Source: an uncultured Rhodocyclaceae bacterium
GTDB lineage: Bacteria > Pseudomonadota > Gammaproteobacteria > Burkholderiales > Rhodocyclaceae
Direction of reading: 5' to 3'
Length of the DNA: 10,462 bases
NCBI GenBank assembly: GCA_903950295.1
Contig: CAJBAP010000235.1
Span: 1-10,462, forward strand
This document shows positions 1 through 6,362 of this stretch, piece by piece. Within the stretch, counting starts at the first letter, position 1. Each line of letters begins with the position of its first letter. The notes under the pieces were generated by a model. That model had not been told where the DNA came from. It did no database searches and saw only the letters and a list, made by a program, of their open reading frames with translations. The translations under genes and the position numbers were made by a program.

Positions 1-1107
1 CAGACGGGCATCCGCCAGGTTCGACAGGTCATGCTCGGCCGCCGCTGCGCCAATCACGGTGCCGATATCGCCAATCACGGCCACATCCCCTTCACGGTCC
101 GGCGGCAATCTGAACTGACGACAAACCTCATCCTTGGTCAGCGCCATGGCGATGCCCGGCAGATCCTTGATCAAAGCGATGATGGCACTCGGGGTCGCCT
201 TGCCGCCACGGCACCAGACGCGCACGAAGCCGCCCAGGGCACCATGGTGTTTGACGAAGGCATCGGTAATCGGGCAGATCACCTTGGTATCGCCGGCGCC
301 GAATTCGCGGTCGAGGATGTCCTGCAGGAAGATCACCTTGGGTGTGCCGTCCGCCTTCGATTTGTCGTTCATACCGTGGTCGGCGGTTAATGCAACGACA
401 GCACCTCGCGCGGCGAGGCGACCAAACTGAACATCGATGCGCCGATAGAACTCGTTGGCCACCGGATCACCCGGCGCATGCTTGTGCTGGATGAAATCGG
501 TCAGCGAGAGGAACATCAGATCGGGACGTTCGCTCTCGAGCAGCTTGATGCCGGCCTCGAGGACGAACAGCGACAAGTCCATCGAATACATGTCCGGTTG
601 CGGCATGCCGACCAGTTCCAGCACGTTTTCGATGCCGTTCTCGGCCAGCGTACAGCGATCGGCGAACTCGGACGAAAAGCTGATATTGCCGCGTGTCAGG
701 TCAAGATCCTTGCCGAGTTGCTTGCGCAGCTTGTCCTTGGCTGTGATCGAGACAACCTGTGCGCCGGCATCGGCGAATTCGGCCAGGATGGTACGGCTGC
801 GCAGCAACTCGGGGCCGGTCATTACCACCGCCTCACCGGCATCGTTCAGGTAATAGTTGCCTGAAATGCCATGCACGGCCGGTGGCGAACCGGTGATCAG
901 CGACATGTTGTTGGGGCAGGTGAAGCTCGGCACCGTGCCAGCGGCCACGGCCGCAAAGCCATCGCGCATGAAACGCGCGATGTTGGGGATGATGCCATCC
1001 TTGATGCCCTGTTCGATATAGGCGGGATCGCCGCCATCGATGCAGACGACAACAACGGGTTGAACCGGCCAGCGGTAGGAAATGTCGTTGAGTTGGATGT
1101 TTTTCAT
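1..1107 (-). CDS. phnA: Phosphonoacetate hydrolase, 3' end cut by the window edge
   Basis: Alkaline-phosphatase-superfamily zinc enzyme that hydrolyses the C-P bond of phosphonoacetate to acetate and phosphate in the cytoplasm. The frame is open from ATG at 1107 to base 1 (369 residues) with no stop, so the C-terminus is missing. Visible motifs are CIDGGDP (Asp24), SFTCPNN (Thr63, the expected nucleophile and zinc ligand), LTDFIQHKH (Asp204, His208) and ADHGM (Asp243, His244). The Asp24-Thr63 spacing of 39 agrees with the spacing I recall for the Sinorhizobium enzyme. The last zinc-binding His of the family, usually in an S-H-G-G motif, should lie just past the left edge. The start is 13 nt after the phnE stop, with no good Shine-Dalgarno, so translational coupling to phnE is likely. 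It is the last visible gene of phnC-phnD-phnE-phnA. The symbol is shared with the unrelated E. coli phnA. Confidence 0.93.
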   Translation of the reverse strand, partial: MKNIQLNDISYRWPVQPVVVVCIDGGDPAYIEQGIKDGIIPNIARFMRDGFAAVAAGTVPSFTCPNNMSLITGSPPAVHGISGNYYLNDAGEAVVMTGPELLRSRTILAEFADAGAQVVSITAKDKLRKQLGKDLDLTRGNISFSSEFADRCTLAENGIENVLELVGMPQPDMYSMDLSLFVLEAGIKLLESERPDLMFLSLTDFIQHKHAPGDPVANEFYRRIDVQFGRLAARGAVVALTADHGMNDKSKADGTPKVIFLQDILDREFGAGDTKVICPITDAFVKHHGALGGFVRVWCRGGKATPSAIIALIKDLPGIAMALTKDEVCRQFRLPPDREGDVAVIGDIGTVIGAAAAEHDLSNLADARL

Positions 1108-1120
1108 GGGAGCTTGGGGA

Positions 1121-1918
1121 TTAGATTGCCCAGTTACGAATACGGGCGGAAACAAGATCGAGGAGGGTGACAGACAGGATGATGATGATCAGTACCGCTG
1201 CCGTTTCGGCATAGTCGAAACCGCGGATGACCTCGTGCAGGATCACGCCGATGCCACCGGCACCGACGATGCCGAGGACAGAGGCCGAGCGCACGTTGGA
1301 TTCGAAGCGATACAGCGAGTAGGAAATCCACAGCGGCAGTACCTGCGGGATCACACCGTACAGGATCTCCTCCAGGACATTGGCCCCCGTGGCGCGCACG
1401 CCCTCCATGGGACGCGGATCGATGGCCTCGACGGCTTCGGCAAATAGTTTGGCGAGCACGCCGGTGGTATGAACCCACAGCGCCATCACGCCGGCAAACG
1501 GGCCGAGGCCGACGGCGACGATGAACAGCATGGCGAACACCATCTCGTTGATGGCGCGGCAGGCATCCATCACGCGGCGCATCGGTTGATAGACCCAGCT
1601 GGGGACCAGGTTTTCAGAAGAGAGCAGGCCGCAGGGAATGGCGCAGAGGATGGCCAGGACCGTGCCCCAGACCGCGATGTGCACCGTGATTACCATTTCT
1701 GTGAGGTAAATCCGCCAGTCGTGAAAGTTGGGCGGAAAGAATTCCTTGAGAAATATGCTCATGTTGCCGGAGTACTTGATCAGGTCGAGCGGGCGCATGT
1801 CAGCACCCTCCCACGACCAGATCAGCATCACGAACAGGACACCCCAGGCGATGGTGGTGGATAGATGGCTAGGCGGCGGGTGCAAGGGAACGCCGCGAAT
1901 ACTGGGTGTGTTATTCAT
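1121..1918 (-). CDS. phnE: Phosphonate ABC transporter permease PhnE
   Basis: Inner-membrane permease of the PhnCDE phosphonate importer (BPD transport system type). With ATG at 1918 it is 265 aa, a normal PhnE length. Hydrophobic segments include [14 protein letters not shown] near the N-terminus, [57 protein letters not shown] and [16 protein letters not shown] near the end. The cytoplasmic coupling (EAA) loop that docks on PhnC is visible as [20 protein letters not shown]. The frame stays open upstream to ATG 1957 and GTG 1966, but both starts are buried in a strong hairpin (1943-1971) and add a non-conserved tail, so I prefer 1918. No clear Shine-Dalgarno supports any of the three. It follows phnD in the same direction and lies 13 nt before phnA. 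Confidence 0.9.
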   Translation of the reverse strand: MNNTPSIRGVPLHPPPSHLSTTIAWGVLFVMLIWSWEGADMRPLDLIKYSGNMSIFLKEFFPPNFHDWRIYLTEMVITVHIAVWGTVLAILCAIPCGLLSSENLVPSWVYQPMRRVMDACRAINEMVFAMLFIVAVGLGPFAGVMALWVHTTGVLAKLFAEAVEAIDPRPMEGVRATGANVLEEILYGVIPQVLPLWISYSLYRFESNVRSASVLGIVGAGGIGVILHEVIRGFDYAETAAVLIIIILSVTLLDLVSARIRNWAI

Positions 1919-1942
1919 GATATTTGTGAGCGGCCAATGACC

Positions 1943-1971
1943 GGCGCGTGACAGCATGGCTATCACGCGCC
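1943..1971 (-). repeat. Intercistronic hairpin between phnD and phnE
   Basis: In the phnD-phnE mRNA this stretch folds as a 13-bp stem (12 Watson-Crick pairs and one G-U) closed by a 3-nt loop. The left arm is GGCGCGTGATAGC and the right arm GCTGTCACGCGCC. It begins 13 nt after the phnD stop. No T-run follows, so it does not look like a complete intrinsic terminator. By analogy with REP-like elements after other binding-protein genes (for example malE-malF), it may protect the upstream phnCD message or reduce phnE/phnA expression. That role is inference; the pairing is read directly. Confidence 0.7.
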
Positions 1972-1984
1972 CGGCAGCAGCGCG

Positions 1985-2953
1985 TTACTTCATTTGCTTG
2001 GACAGATCGCCCAGTTTGCCGTCGATCTCGGCCAGCTTGGCCTTCTTGTCAGCCTCGCTCATGTTGGTGTCGTTCTCATACTTCTTGCGGTCCTTGAACA
2101 GTTCGAGCTGACGAATCGGCAGCAGTTGCGCATCGGTCGAGGCTTTGAATCCGGCGAGGCGATACATGTTCTTGAGAATTTCCTTTTCGCGCGCGTCCTT
2201 GCCGTAGCCGACGATGAAGTCCTGAATCTTTTTCTTCATGTCGGCAGGCAAGTCCTTGCGCCAGACAAATGGATCACGCGGGATCAGCGGCGAGGTCCAG
2301 AGAATGCGGATCTGCTCAAGTTTCTCGGGAGACTTTTCTTTCATCTTTTGCGTCATCTCACTGTTGCTGGTGGCGACATCGACCTGCTTGTTGAGAACGG
2401 CGAGGAAGTTGCCCTCATGGTTCGATGGGCGCATGACCTTGAAGTGGGTTTTTGGATCAAGGTTGTTCATGGTGAACACGTAGTAGCTCGGGACCAGGGT
2501 GCCCGAAGTGGATTGCGGATCGCCAATGCCGAAGGTGTAGTCCTTGCCGTTCTTCAGCACCTGATCGAGCGAGGTAATGCCGCTGTCCTTATGGGTGATC
2601 AGGTAGGAGTAGTAACCCGGTGTGCCATCGAGATCGATGAATTGGGCGAAGACTTCGCCGCTGGCGCGATCGACTGCATCAATCGCCGACTTGTTGCCGT
2701 ACCAGGCGATCTGCACCTTGTTGAAGCGCTGGGCTTCGATGATGCCGGCGTAGTCAGTCGCATAAAAACCATTCACCTTGACGCCGACGGCCTTGGTCAT
2801 GTCGTCAAGGAAGGGCTCCCACATTTGCTTGAGAGCGCCGGCTTTTTCAGTGGCGATGATGCCGAAATTGAGTTCCTTGATTTCCTGCGCCTGCACAGAG
2901 CTTGCTAAGGTCATGACTACTGCAGCCAGGATTGATTTGAACGAACGGAACAT
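1985..2953 (-). CDS. phnD: Periplasmic phosphonate-binding protein PhnD
   Basis: Substrate-binding protein of the PhnCDE importer, 322 aa. It has a Sec signal peptide (MFRSFKSILAAVVMTLASSVQA, likely cut after VQA near residue 22). Family motifs match PhnD: AWYGNKSAIDAV, the phosphonate-binding loop DPQSTSGTLVP (Ser148-Thr149-Ser150), SNHEGNF (Glu180) and NKQVDVATSNSEM (Asp near 192). These correspond to the residues that hold the phosphonate group in E. coli PhnD. The last 40 residues are charged and probably helical. The start at 2953 has a strong AGGAG Shine-Dalgarno about 7 nt upstream. It follows phnC after a 36-nt gap and is followed by a strong hairpin before phnE. The exact ligand (2-aminoethylphosphonate, phosphonoacetate or another) cannot be read from the sequence. 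Confidence 0.93.
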   Translation of the reverse strand: MFRSFKSILAAVVMTLASSVQAQEIKELNFGIIATEKAGALKQMWEPFLDDMTKAVGVKVNGFYATDYAGIIEAQRFNKVQIAWYGNKSAIDAVDRASGEVFAQFIDLDGTPGYYSYLITHKDSGITSLDQVLKNGKDYTFGIGDPQSTSGTLVPSYYVFTMNNLDPKTHFKVMRPSNHEGNFLAVLNKQVDVATSNSEMTQKMKEKSPEKLEQIRILWTSPLIPRDPFVWRKDLPADMKKKIQDFIVGYGKDAREKEILKNMYRLAGFKASTDAQLLPIRQLELFKDRKKYENDTNMSEADKKAKLAEIDGKLGDLSKQMK

Positions 2954-2989
2954 GAGTTCTCCTTGAGGTGTTGGGGATAGTGGGGAAAA

Positions 2990-3823
2990 TCAGGCTGCCA
3001 GTGACATGGCAGGTGTGGGTGGTGCAGGCATCCTGAGCATTGGGCTGTTGGGCATCGTGCCGAACAACCCCTTGGCATCGCTGCCATACAGTTCACCGAG
3101 CAATTGCGGGGTGAGCGCTGCCGATGGACCGTCATAAACCAGTCGTCCCCGATGCAGGGCTATCGTGCGGGTGCAATACTTGATCGCGTATTCGACCTGA
3201 TGCAGGGATACCACCACTGTGCAACCGCGTTCCCGGTTCATCGTGGCCAGCAGTTCCATCACATTGCGCGCTGATTCCGGATCGAGCGATGCAATCGGTT
3301 CATCGGCCAGGATCACTTTTGCGCCCTGCACCAGGCAGCGCGCCAATGCGGCACGTTGCTGCTGTCCCCCGGAAAGCGTGGCTGCACGCTGCCATGCCGT
3401 CTGCTCGATGCCAACGGCCACGAGAGCTTCCAGGGCTTGCTGGCGTTCGGCGACAGAGAAGCGCATCAACAGGCTGCGCCACAGCCGCGTCCGATAGAGC
3501 AGCCCGGTCAGTACATTGGTAATGACAGGCAGGCGGCCGACCAGATTGAACTGCTGGAAGACAAACCCGATCTCGGCGCGCTGGCGTCGAATGTCTTTTG
3601 CAATCCTGCCGCCCTTCTGTATTTGTTGACCAAGTACGGCAATCTCTCCGTCATCTGCGGCGATGAAGCCCGCGATATGCCGCAACAATGTCGACTTGCC
3701 CGAGCCGGATGCCCCGATCAGGGCAACCATCTCGCCGGCATGCATGGTCAAGCTGACGTCATCCAGTGCCTTGCAGCATGGAAACGACTTGAAAAGCTTG
3801 CGGATCTCGATGGCTACGGTCAT
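2990..3823 (-). CDS. phnC: Phosphonate ABC transporter ATP-binding protein PhnC
   Basis: Cytoplasmic ATPase that powers PhnDE-mediated phosphonate import; 277 aa. Walker A is GASGSGKST at residues 37-45, the Q-loop [13 protein letters not shown] around 88-100, the ABC signature LSGGQQQR at 150-157, Walker B VILADEP around 170-176 followed by SLDP, and the H-loop histidine at 208 in SLHQVEYA. The [11 protein letters not shown] segment after the Q-loop is typical of PhnC. A proline- and methionine-rich tail of about 20 residues ends the protein. ATG at 3823 has a GAGG-type Shine-Dalgarno about 9 nt upstream. It is the first gene of the minus-strand operon and is transcribed from the divergent spacer shared with phnY. 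Confidence 0.95.
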   Translation of the reverse strand: MTVAIEIRKLFKSFPCCKALDDVSLTMHAGEMVALIGASGSGKSTLLRHIAGFIAADDGEIAVLGQQIQKGGRIAKDIRRQRAEIGFVFQQFNLVGRLPVITNVLTGLLYRTRLWRSLLMRFSVAERQQALEALVAVGIEQTAWQRAATLSGGQQQRAALARCLVQGAKVILADEPIASLDPESARNVMELLATMNRERGCTVVVSLHQVEYAIKYCTRTIALHRGRLVYDGPSAALTPQLLGELYGSDAKGLFGTMPNSPMLRMPAPPTPAMSLAA

Positions 3824-3855
3824 GTTCTGTCCTCGGACATTGCCTGTATCGGCAT

Positions 3856-3884
3856 TACATAAAGCTGAAATATTTCAGCTGCAA
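3856..3884 (-). promoter_or_regulatory. Possible sigma70-type promoter for phnC
   Basis: Reading the minus strand, TTGCAG (3884-3879) and TATGTA (3861-3856) are separated by exactly 17 nt, placing a start site some 25 nt before phnC. Each hexamer matches the consensus at only about three positions, so this is weak. The spacer almost coincides with the 18-bp palindrome, the position expected of an operator that blocks RNA polymerase. Confidence 0.3.
3863..3880. promoter_or_regulatory. 18-bp perfect palindrome, candidate operator in the phnC/phnY spacer
   Basis: AGCTGAAATATTTCAGCT reads identically on both strands, with no mismatch and no spacer. It lies 40 nt from the phnC start and 125 nt from the phnY start, in the divergent intergenic region. 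The core TGAA-N4-TTCA resembles dimeric helix-turn-helix sites such as those of LysR-type regulators. Phosphonoacetate hydrolase in Pseudomonas is controlled by a LysR-type regulator (PhnR), but no regulator gene lies in this window, so the binding protein is unknown. There is no T-run, and it precedes the genes on both sides, so a terminator is unlikely. Confidence 0.6.
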
Positions 3885-3939
3885 AATGGCAAGCCATACA
3901 TGGGAGTGATTGGTGACGCCCGCATTTTTTGCCATGGAT

Positions 3940-3968
3940 GTTTCACCGTGATGACTGTCCCATGACCA
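3940..3968 (-). promoter_or_regulatory. Possible triple Pho-box-like site upstream of phnC
   Basis: On the minus strand there are three half-sites spaced exactly 11 bp apart: TGGTCAT (5 of 7 to CTGTCAT), CAGTCAT (6 of 7) and GTGAAAC (5 of 7 to CTGTAAC). The 11-bp period is the hallmark of PhoB boxes. An AT-rich AAAAAT stretch lies about 10 nt downstream (3929-3924), where a -10 element would be expected, some 100 nt before phnC. The match is moderate and was made by eye, so chance similarity is possible. Confidence 0.4.
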
Positions 3969-4005
3969 AACCGTTACAAGAGAAATACTCATCAGGAGCA
4001 GATAG

Positions 4006-5436
4006 ATGAACTTTCGCAAGGAATACCTTCGCATTGGCGGCGAGCACATTGACTGTAAACGCAGTATCGAAGTGTTCAATCCCTACACCGATGGCTGCAT
4101 TGGCACGGTGCCCAAGGCAACGGTCGAGGATGTGCGCCGCGCCTTCGAGATTGCCCGCGCCTACCGGCCGACACTCACCCGTTACGAGCGCCACCGCATC
4201 CTGCTCAAGGCCGCCGACCTTGTTGTCGCCCGCGCCGAGGAAATCAGTGACCTGATCACTGCCGAAGCCGGCCTATGCAAGAAGGACAGCCGCTACGAAG
4301 CCGGCCGCGTACGCGACGTGCTGGTATTTGGTGCCAATGCCGCGCTTGACGACGACGGGCAGATCTTCAGTTGCGACATCACCCCGCACGGTCGGGCACG
4401 GCGCGTCTATACCCAGCGCGATCCGCTGCTGGGCGTCATCTCGGCGATCACGCCCTTCAACCACCCGATGAATCAGGTGGCGCACAAGATCGTGCCCGCC
4501 ATCGCCACCAACAACCGCATGGTGTTGAAACCCTCTGAAAAAGTGCCGTTCTCGGCGCTGCTGCTCGCCGACATCCTTTACGAAGCCGGCCTGCCGCCCG
4601 CCATGTTCCAGGTCATCACCGGCGACCCAGCCGAGATTGCCGATGAAATGCTGACCAACCCCAATGTCGATCTGGTCACCTTCACCGGCGGCGCGCCCAT
4701 CGGCAAGTACATCGCCGCGAAAATCGGCTATCGCCGCACCGTGCTGGAACTGGGCGGCAACGATCCGCTGATCGTCATGGACGATGCCGACCTCGAAGAA
4801 GCCGTTAACCTCGCCGTGGGTGGCTCTTACAAGAACTCCGGCCAGCGCTGCACCGCCGTCAAGCGCATGATCGTGCAGGACAGCGTAGCCGACCGTTTTG
4901 TTGAACTGCTGCTCGAGAAAAGTCGGCGCTGGCAGTACGGCAATCCGTCCGACGAAAGCATGGACATGGGCACTGTCATCGACGAAGAGGCCGCCAAGCT
5001 GTTCGAGACGCGCGTCAGTGAGGCCGTGGGCCAGGGCGCAAAGCTCCTGCTCGGCAACGAGCGGCGCGGTGCGCTGTATTCCCCCACCGTCCTCGACCAT
5101 GTGCGTCCCGAAATGACGCTGGTCAAGGAAGAAACCTTCGGCCCCGTCTCGCCGGTGATCCGCTTCAAAACGCTCGACGAGGCGATTGCCATCGTCAATG
5201 GCACCGCCTTTGGACTTTCTTCGGGCCTGTGCACCAACCGCCTTGACGTCATCACGCGTTGCGTGAATGAACTGCACGTCGGCAGCGTCAATGTACGCGA
5301 GGTGCCGGGCTATCGCCTCGAACTGACGCCCTTCGGTGGCATCAAGGATTCCGGCCTCGGCTACAAAGAGGGGGTGCTCGAGGCGATGAAGAGCTTCACC
5401 AACATCAAGACCTACTCGCTACCCTGGCCGGCGTGA
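4006..5436 (+). CDS. phnY: Phosphonoacetaldehyde dehydrogenase
   Basis: NAD(P)-dependent aldehyde dehydrogenase of 476 aa that oxidises phosphonoacetaldehyde to phosphonoacetate, the substrate of the adjacent PhnA. The aldehyde dehydrogenase fold is clear: TPFNHPMN with Asn152-His153 near the active site, KPSEKVP for cofactor binding, FTGGAPIG, the general-base glutamate Glu248 in LELGGN, the nucleophile Cys282 in NSGQRCTAVKR, and KEETFGPVSPV later. The Arg immediately before the cysteine and the His after the catalytic Asn fit the phosphonate-binding residues described for PhnY-type enzymes. Assignment over generic aldehyde dehydrogenases rests on these and on the divergent phnCDE-phnA neighbours. 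The start at 4006 has an AGGAG Shine-Dalgarno (3994-3998). The stop overlaps the transporter start by 4 nt (GTGA). Confidence 0.92.
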   Translation: MNFRKEYLRIGGEHIDCKRSIEVFNPYTDGCIGTVPKATVEDVRRAFEIARAYRPTLTRYERHRILLKAADLVVARAEEISDLITAEAGLCKKDSRYEAGRVRDVLVFGANAALDDDGQIFSCDITPHGRARRVYTQRDPLLGVISAITPFNHPMNQVAHKIVPAIATNNRMVLKPSEKVPFSALLLADILYEAGLPPAMFQVITGDPAEIADEMLTNPNVDLVTFTGGAPIGKYIAAKIGYRRTVLELGGNDPLIVMDDADLEEAVNLAVGGSYKNSGQRCTAVKRMIVQDSVADRFVELLLEKSRRWQYGNPSDESMDMGTVIDEEAAKLFETRVSEAVGQGAKLLLGNERRGALYSPTVLDHVRPEMTLVKEETFGPVSPVIRFKTLDEAIAIVNGTAFGLSSGLCTNRLDVITRCVNELHVGSVNVREVPGYRLELTPFGGIKDSGLGYKEGVLEAMKSFTNIKTYSLPWPA

Positions 5437-6275
5437 TTACCACGCCGGTCGCGTTGCTGGTGCTCCTGTCGGCGTTGATGCATGCCGGCTGGAATTTCGT
5501 CGTCAAGGCCAGTGCCGATCGCTTTCTCGACTACACCGGCCTGTCGGTCGCCGGTGCCCTCGTTGCGGCCTGCACACTCCCCTGGATGCCCCTGCCGGCA
5601 GGGGCAAGTTGGCCGTGGCTGGCGACCACCGTATTCATCCATGTCGGCTACTACCTGCTGCTAATGCGTGCCTACCAGCATGCCGATCTGTCGCTGGCCT
5701 ATCCGTTAATGCGCGGTTCTGCTCCGGTGCTGGTCGCCCTGGCCGCCCCGCTGGCCGGGGATGTGCTTACCCCCGGCCTGCTGCTGGGGATTGCGCTGGT
5801 GGCTTGTGGTATTGCGATGCCGGTCTGGATCGGGATACGGCGCGGCGGCGTCAGCAAGCCCGGCTTGAGCTATGGTTTTGCCACTGCCGGCGTCATTGCC
5901 TTGTACACAATCGTCGATGGTGTTGGTGCGCGACTGTCGGGCAATGCGATTTCCTATACGCTCTGGCTGTTCTTCCTCAATGCCTGGCTGGTACTCGGTG
6001 TGGCCTTCTGGCGCCGTGGCAGCGCTGCATTCACCCATTTGCAACGACGCTGGTTGTTCTCGCTGCTGGGTTCGGTGTTGACCATGGGCTCCTATGGCAT
6101 CGTGCTGTGGGCCATGACCATTGCTTCGATCCCGGCTGTTGCCGCCTTGCGAGAAACCTCGGTGATCTTTGCCGCTCTGCTTGGTACCTGGTTGCTCAAG
6201 GAACGCATGGGCCGCTGGCGCATTGCCGGCGCACTGCTGGTGGCGCTAGGTGCCGTCAGCATCCGTTGGGGATGA
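5433..6275 (+). CDS. EamA/DMT-family transporter coupled to phnY
   Basis: Integral membrane protein of 280 aa, drug/metabolite transporter superfamily, with about ten hydrophobic helices in two EamA-type repeats (roughly residues 5-130 and 147-278). Typical signatures are SALMHAGWNFVVKAS in the first helix, RAYQHADLSLAYPLMRGSAPVLVAL at the end of helices 3-4, and the matching IPAVAALRETSVIFAALLGTWLLKERMG in the second half. GTG at 5433 overlaps the phnY stop as GTGA, so translation is probably coupled. The alternative ATG at 5478 would cut into the first helix, so I keep GTG. The substrate is unknown. The coupling suggests a phosphonate, a pathway intermediate or a related metabolite. DMT proteins can import or export. 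Confidence 0.87.
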   Translation: MITTPVALLVLLSALMHAGWNFVVKASADRFLDYTGLSVAGALVAACTLPWMPLPAGASWPWLATTVFIHVGYYLLLMRAYQHADLSLAYPLMRGSAPVLVALAAPLAGDVLTPGLLLGIALVACGIAMPVWIGIRRGGVSKPGLSYGFATAGVIALYTIVDGVGARLSGNAISYTLWLFFLNAWLVLGVAFWRRGSAAFTHLQRRWLFSLLGSVLTMGSYGIVLWAMTIASIPAVAALRETSVIFAALLGTWLLKERMGRWRIAGALLVALGAVSIRWG

Positions 6276-6306
6276 TACGGGTCGACGCAGCAACGGCCAG
6301 ATCCGA

Positions 6307-6335
6307 CTGACAGGTCACCGTCATCTCCCTGTCAC
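6307..6335 (+). promoter_or_regulatory. Probable Pho box in front of the chemoreceptor gene
   Basis: CCGTCAT (6318-6324), CTCC, CTGTCAC (6329-6335) match the PhoB consensus CTGTCAT-N4-CTGTCAC at 13 of 14 half-site positions with the required 11-bp period. A weaker third half-site, CTGACAG, sits a further 11 bp upstream (6307). TAGCAT (6346-6351) begins 10 nt after the box, the canonical distance to a -10 element, and matches TATAAT at four of six. The predicted start site would be about 5 nt before the ATG at 6363. The stretch also contains an inverted repeat, TGACAGG-N13-CCTGTCA, so another dimeric regulator is a possible alternative reading. Confidence 0.55.
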
Positions 6336-6362
6336 ATCGCTTGCCTAGCATTTGCGCTGAAA

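Noticed and set aside
31..864. Several plus-strand open frames of 98-132 codons at the left end
   Set aside because: They lie antisense to phnA, whose translation carries clear catalytic motifs. They have no recognisable domains and result from GC-rich codon bias.
1994..2908. 304-codon plus-strand open frame opposite phnD
   Set aside because: It mirrors phnD in the opposite frame. PhnD has a signal peptide, ligand motifs and a strong Shine-Dalgarno, while the antisense frame has none of these.
4273..5277. 334-codon minus-strand open frame opposite phnY
   Set aside because: Its His/Asp/Gly-rich composition is typical of an antisense shadow of a GC-rich gene, and PhnY is certain from its motifs.
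5609..6310. 233-codon plus-strand frame overlapping the EamA gene
   Set aside because: It is rich in Cys, Arg and His with no membrane pattern, while the main frame gives a regular EamA repeat protein.
6308..6334. Inverted repeat TGACAGG-N13-CCTGTCA read as a terminator for the phnY-transporter unit
   Set aside because: The stem is short, the loop long and no T-run follows. The tandem 11-bp arrangement with a -10 element is a better explanation.
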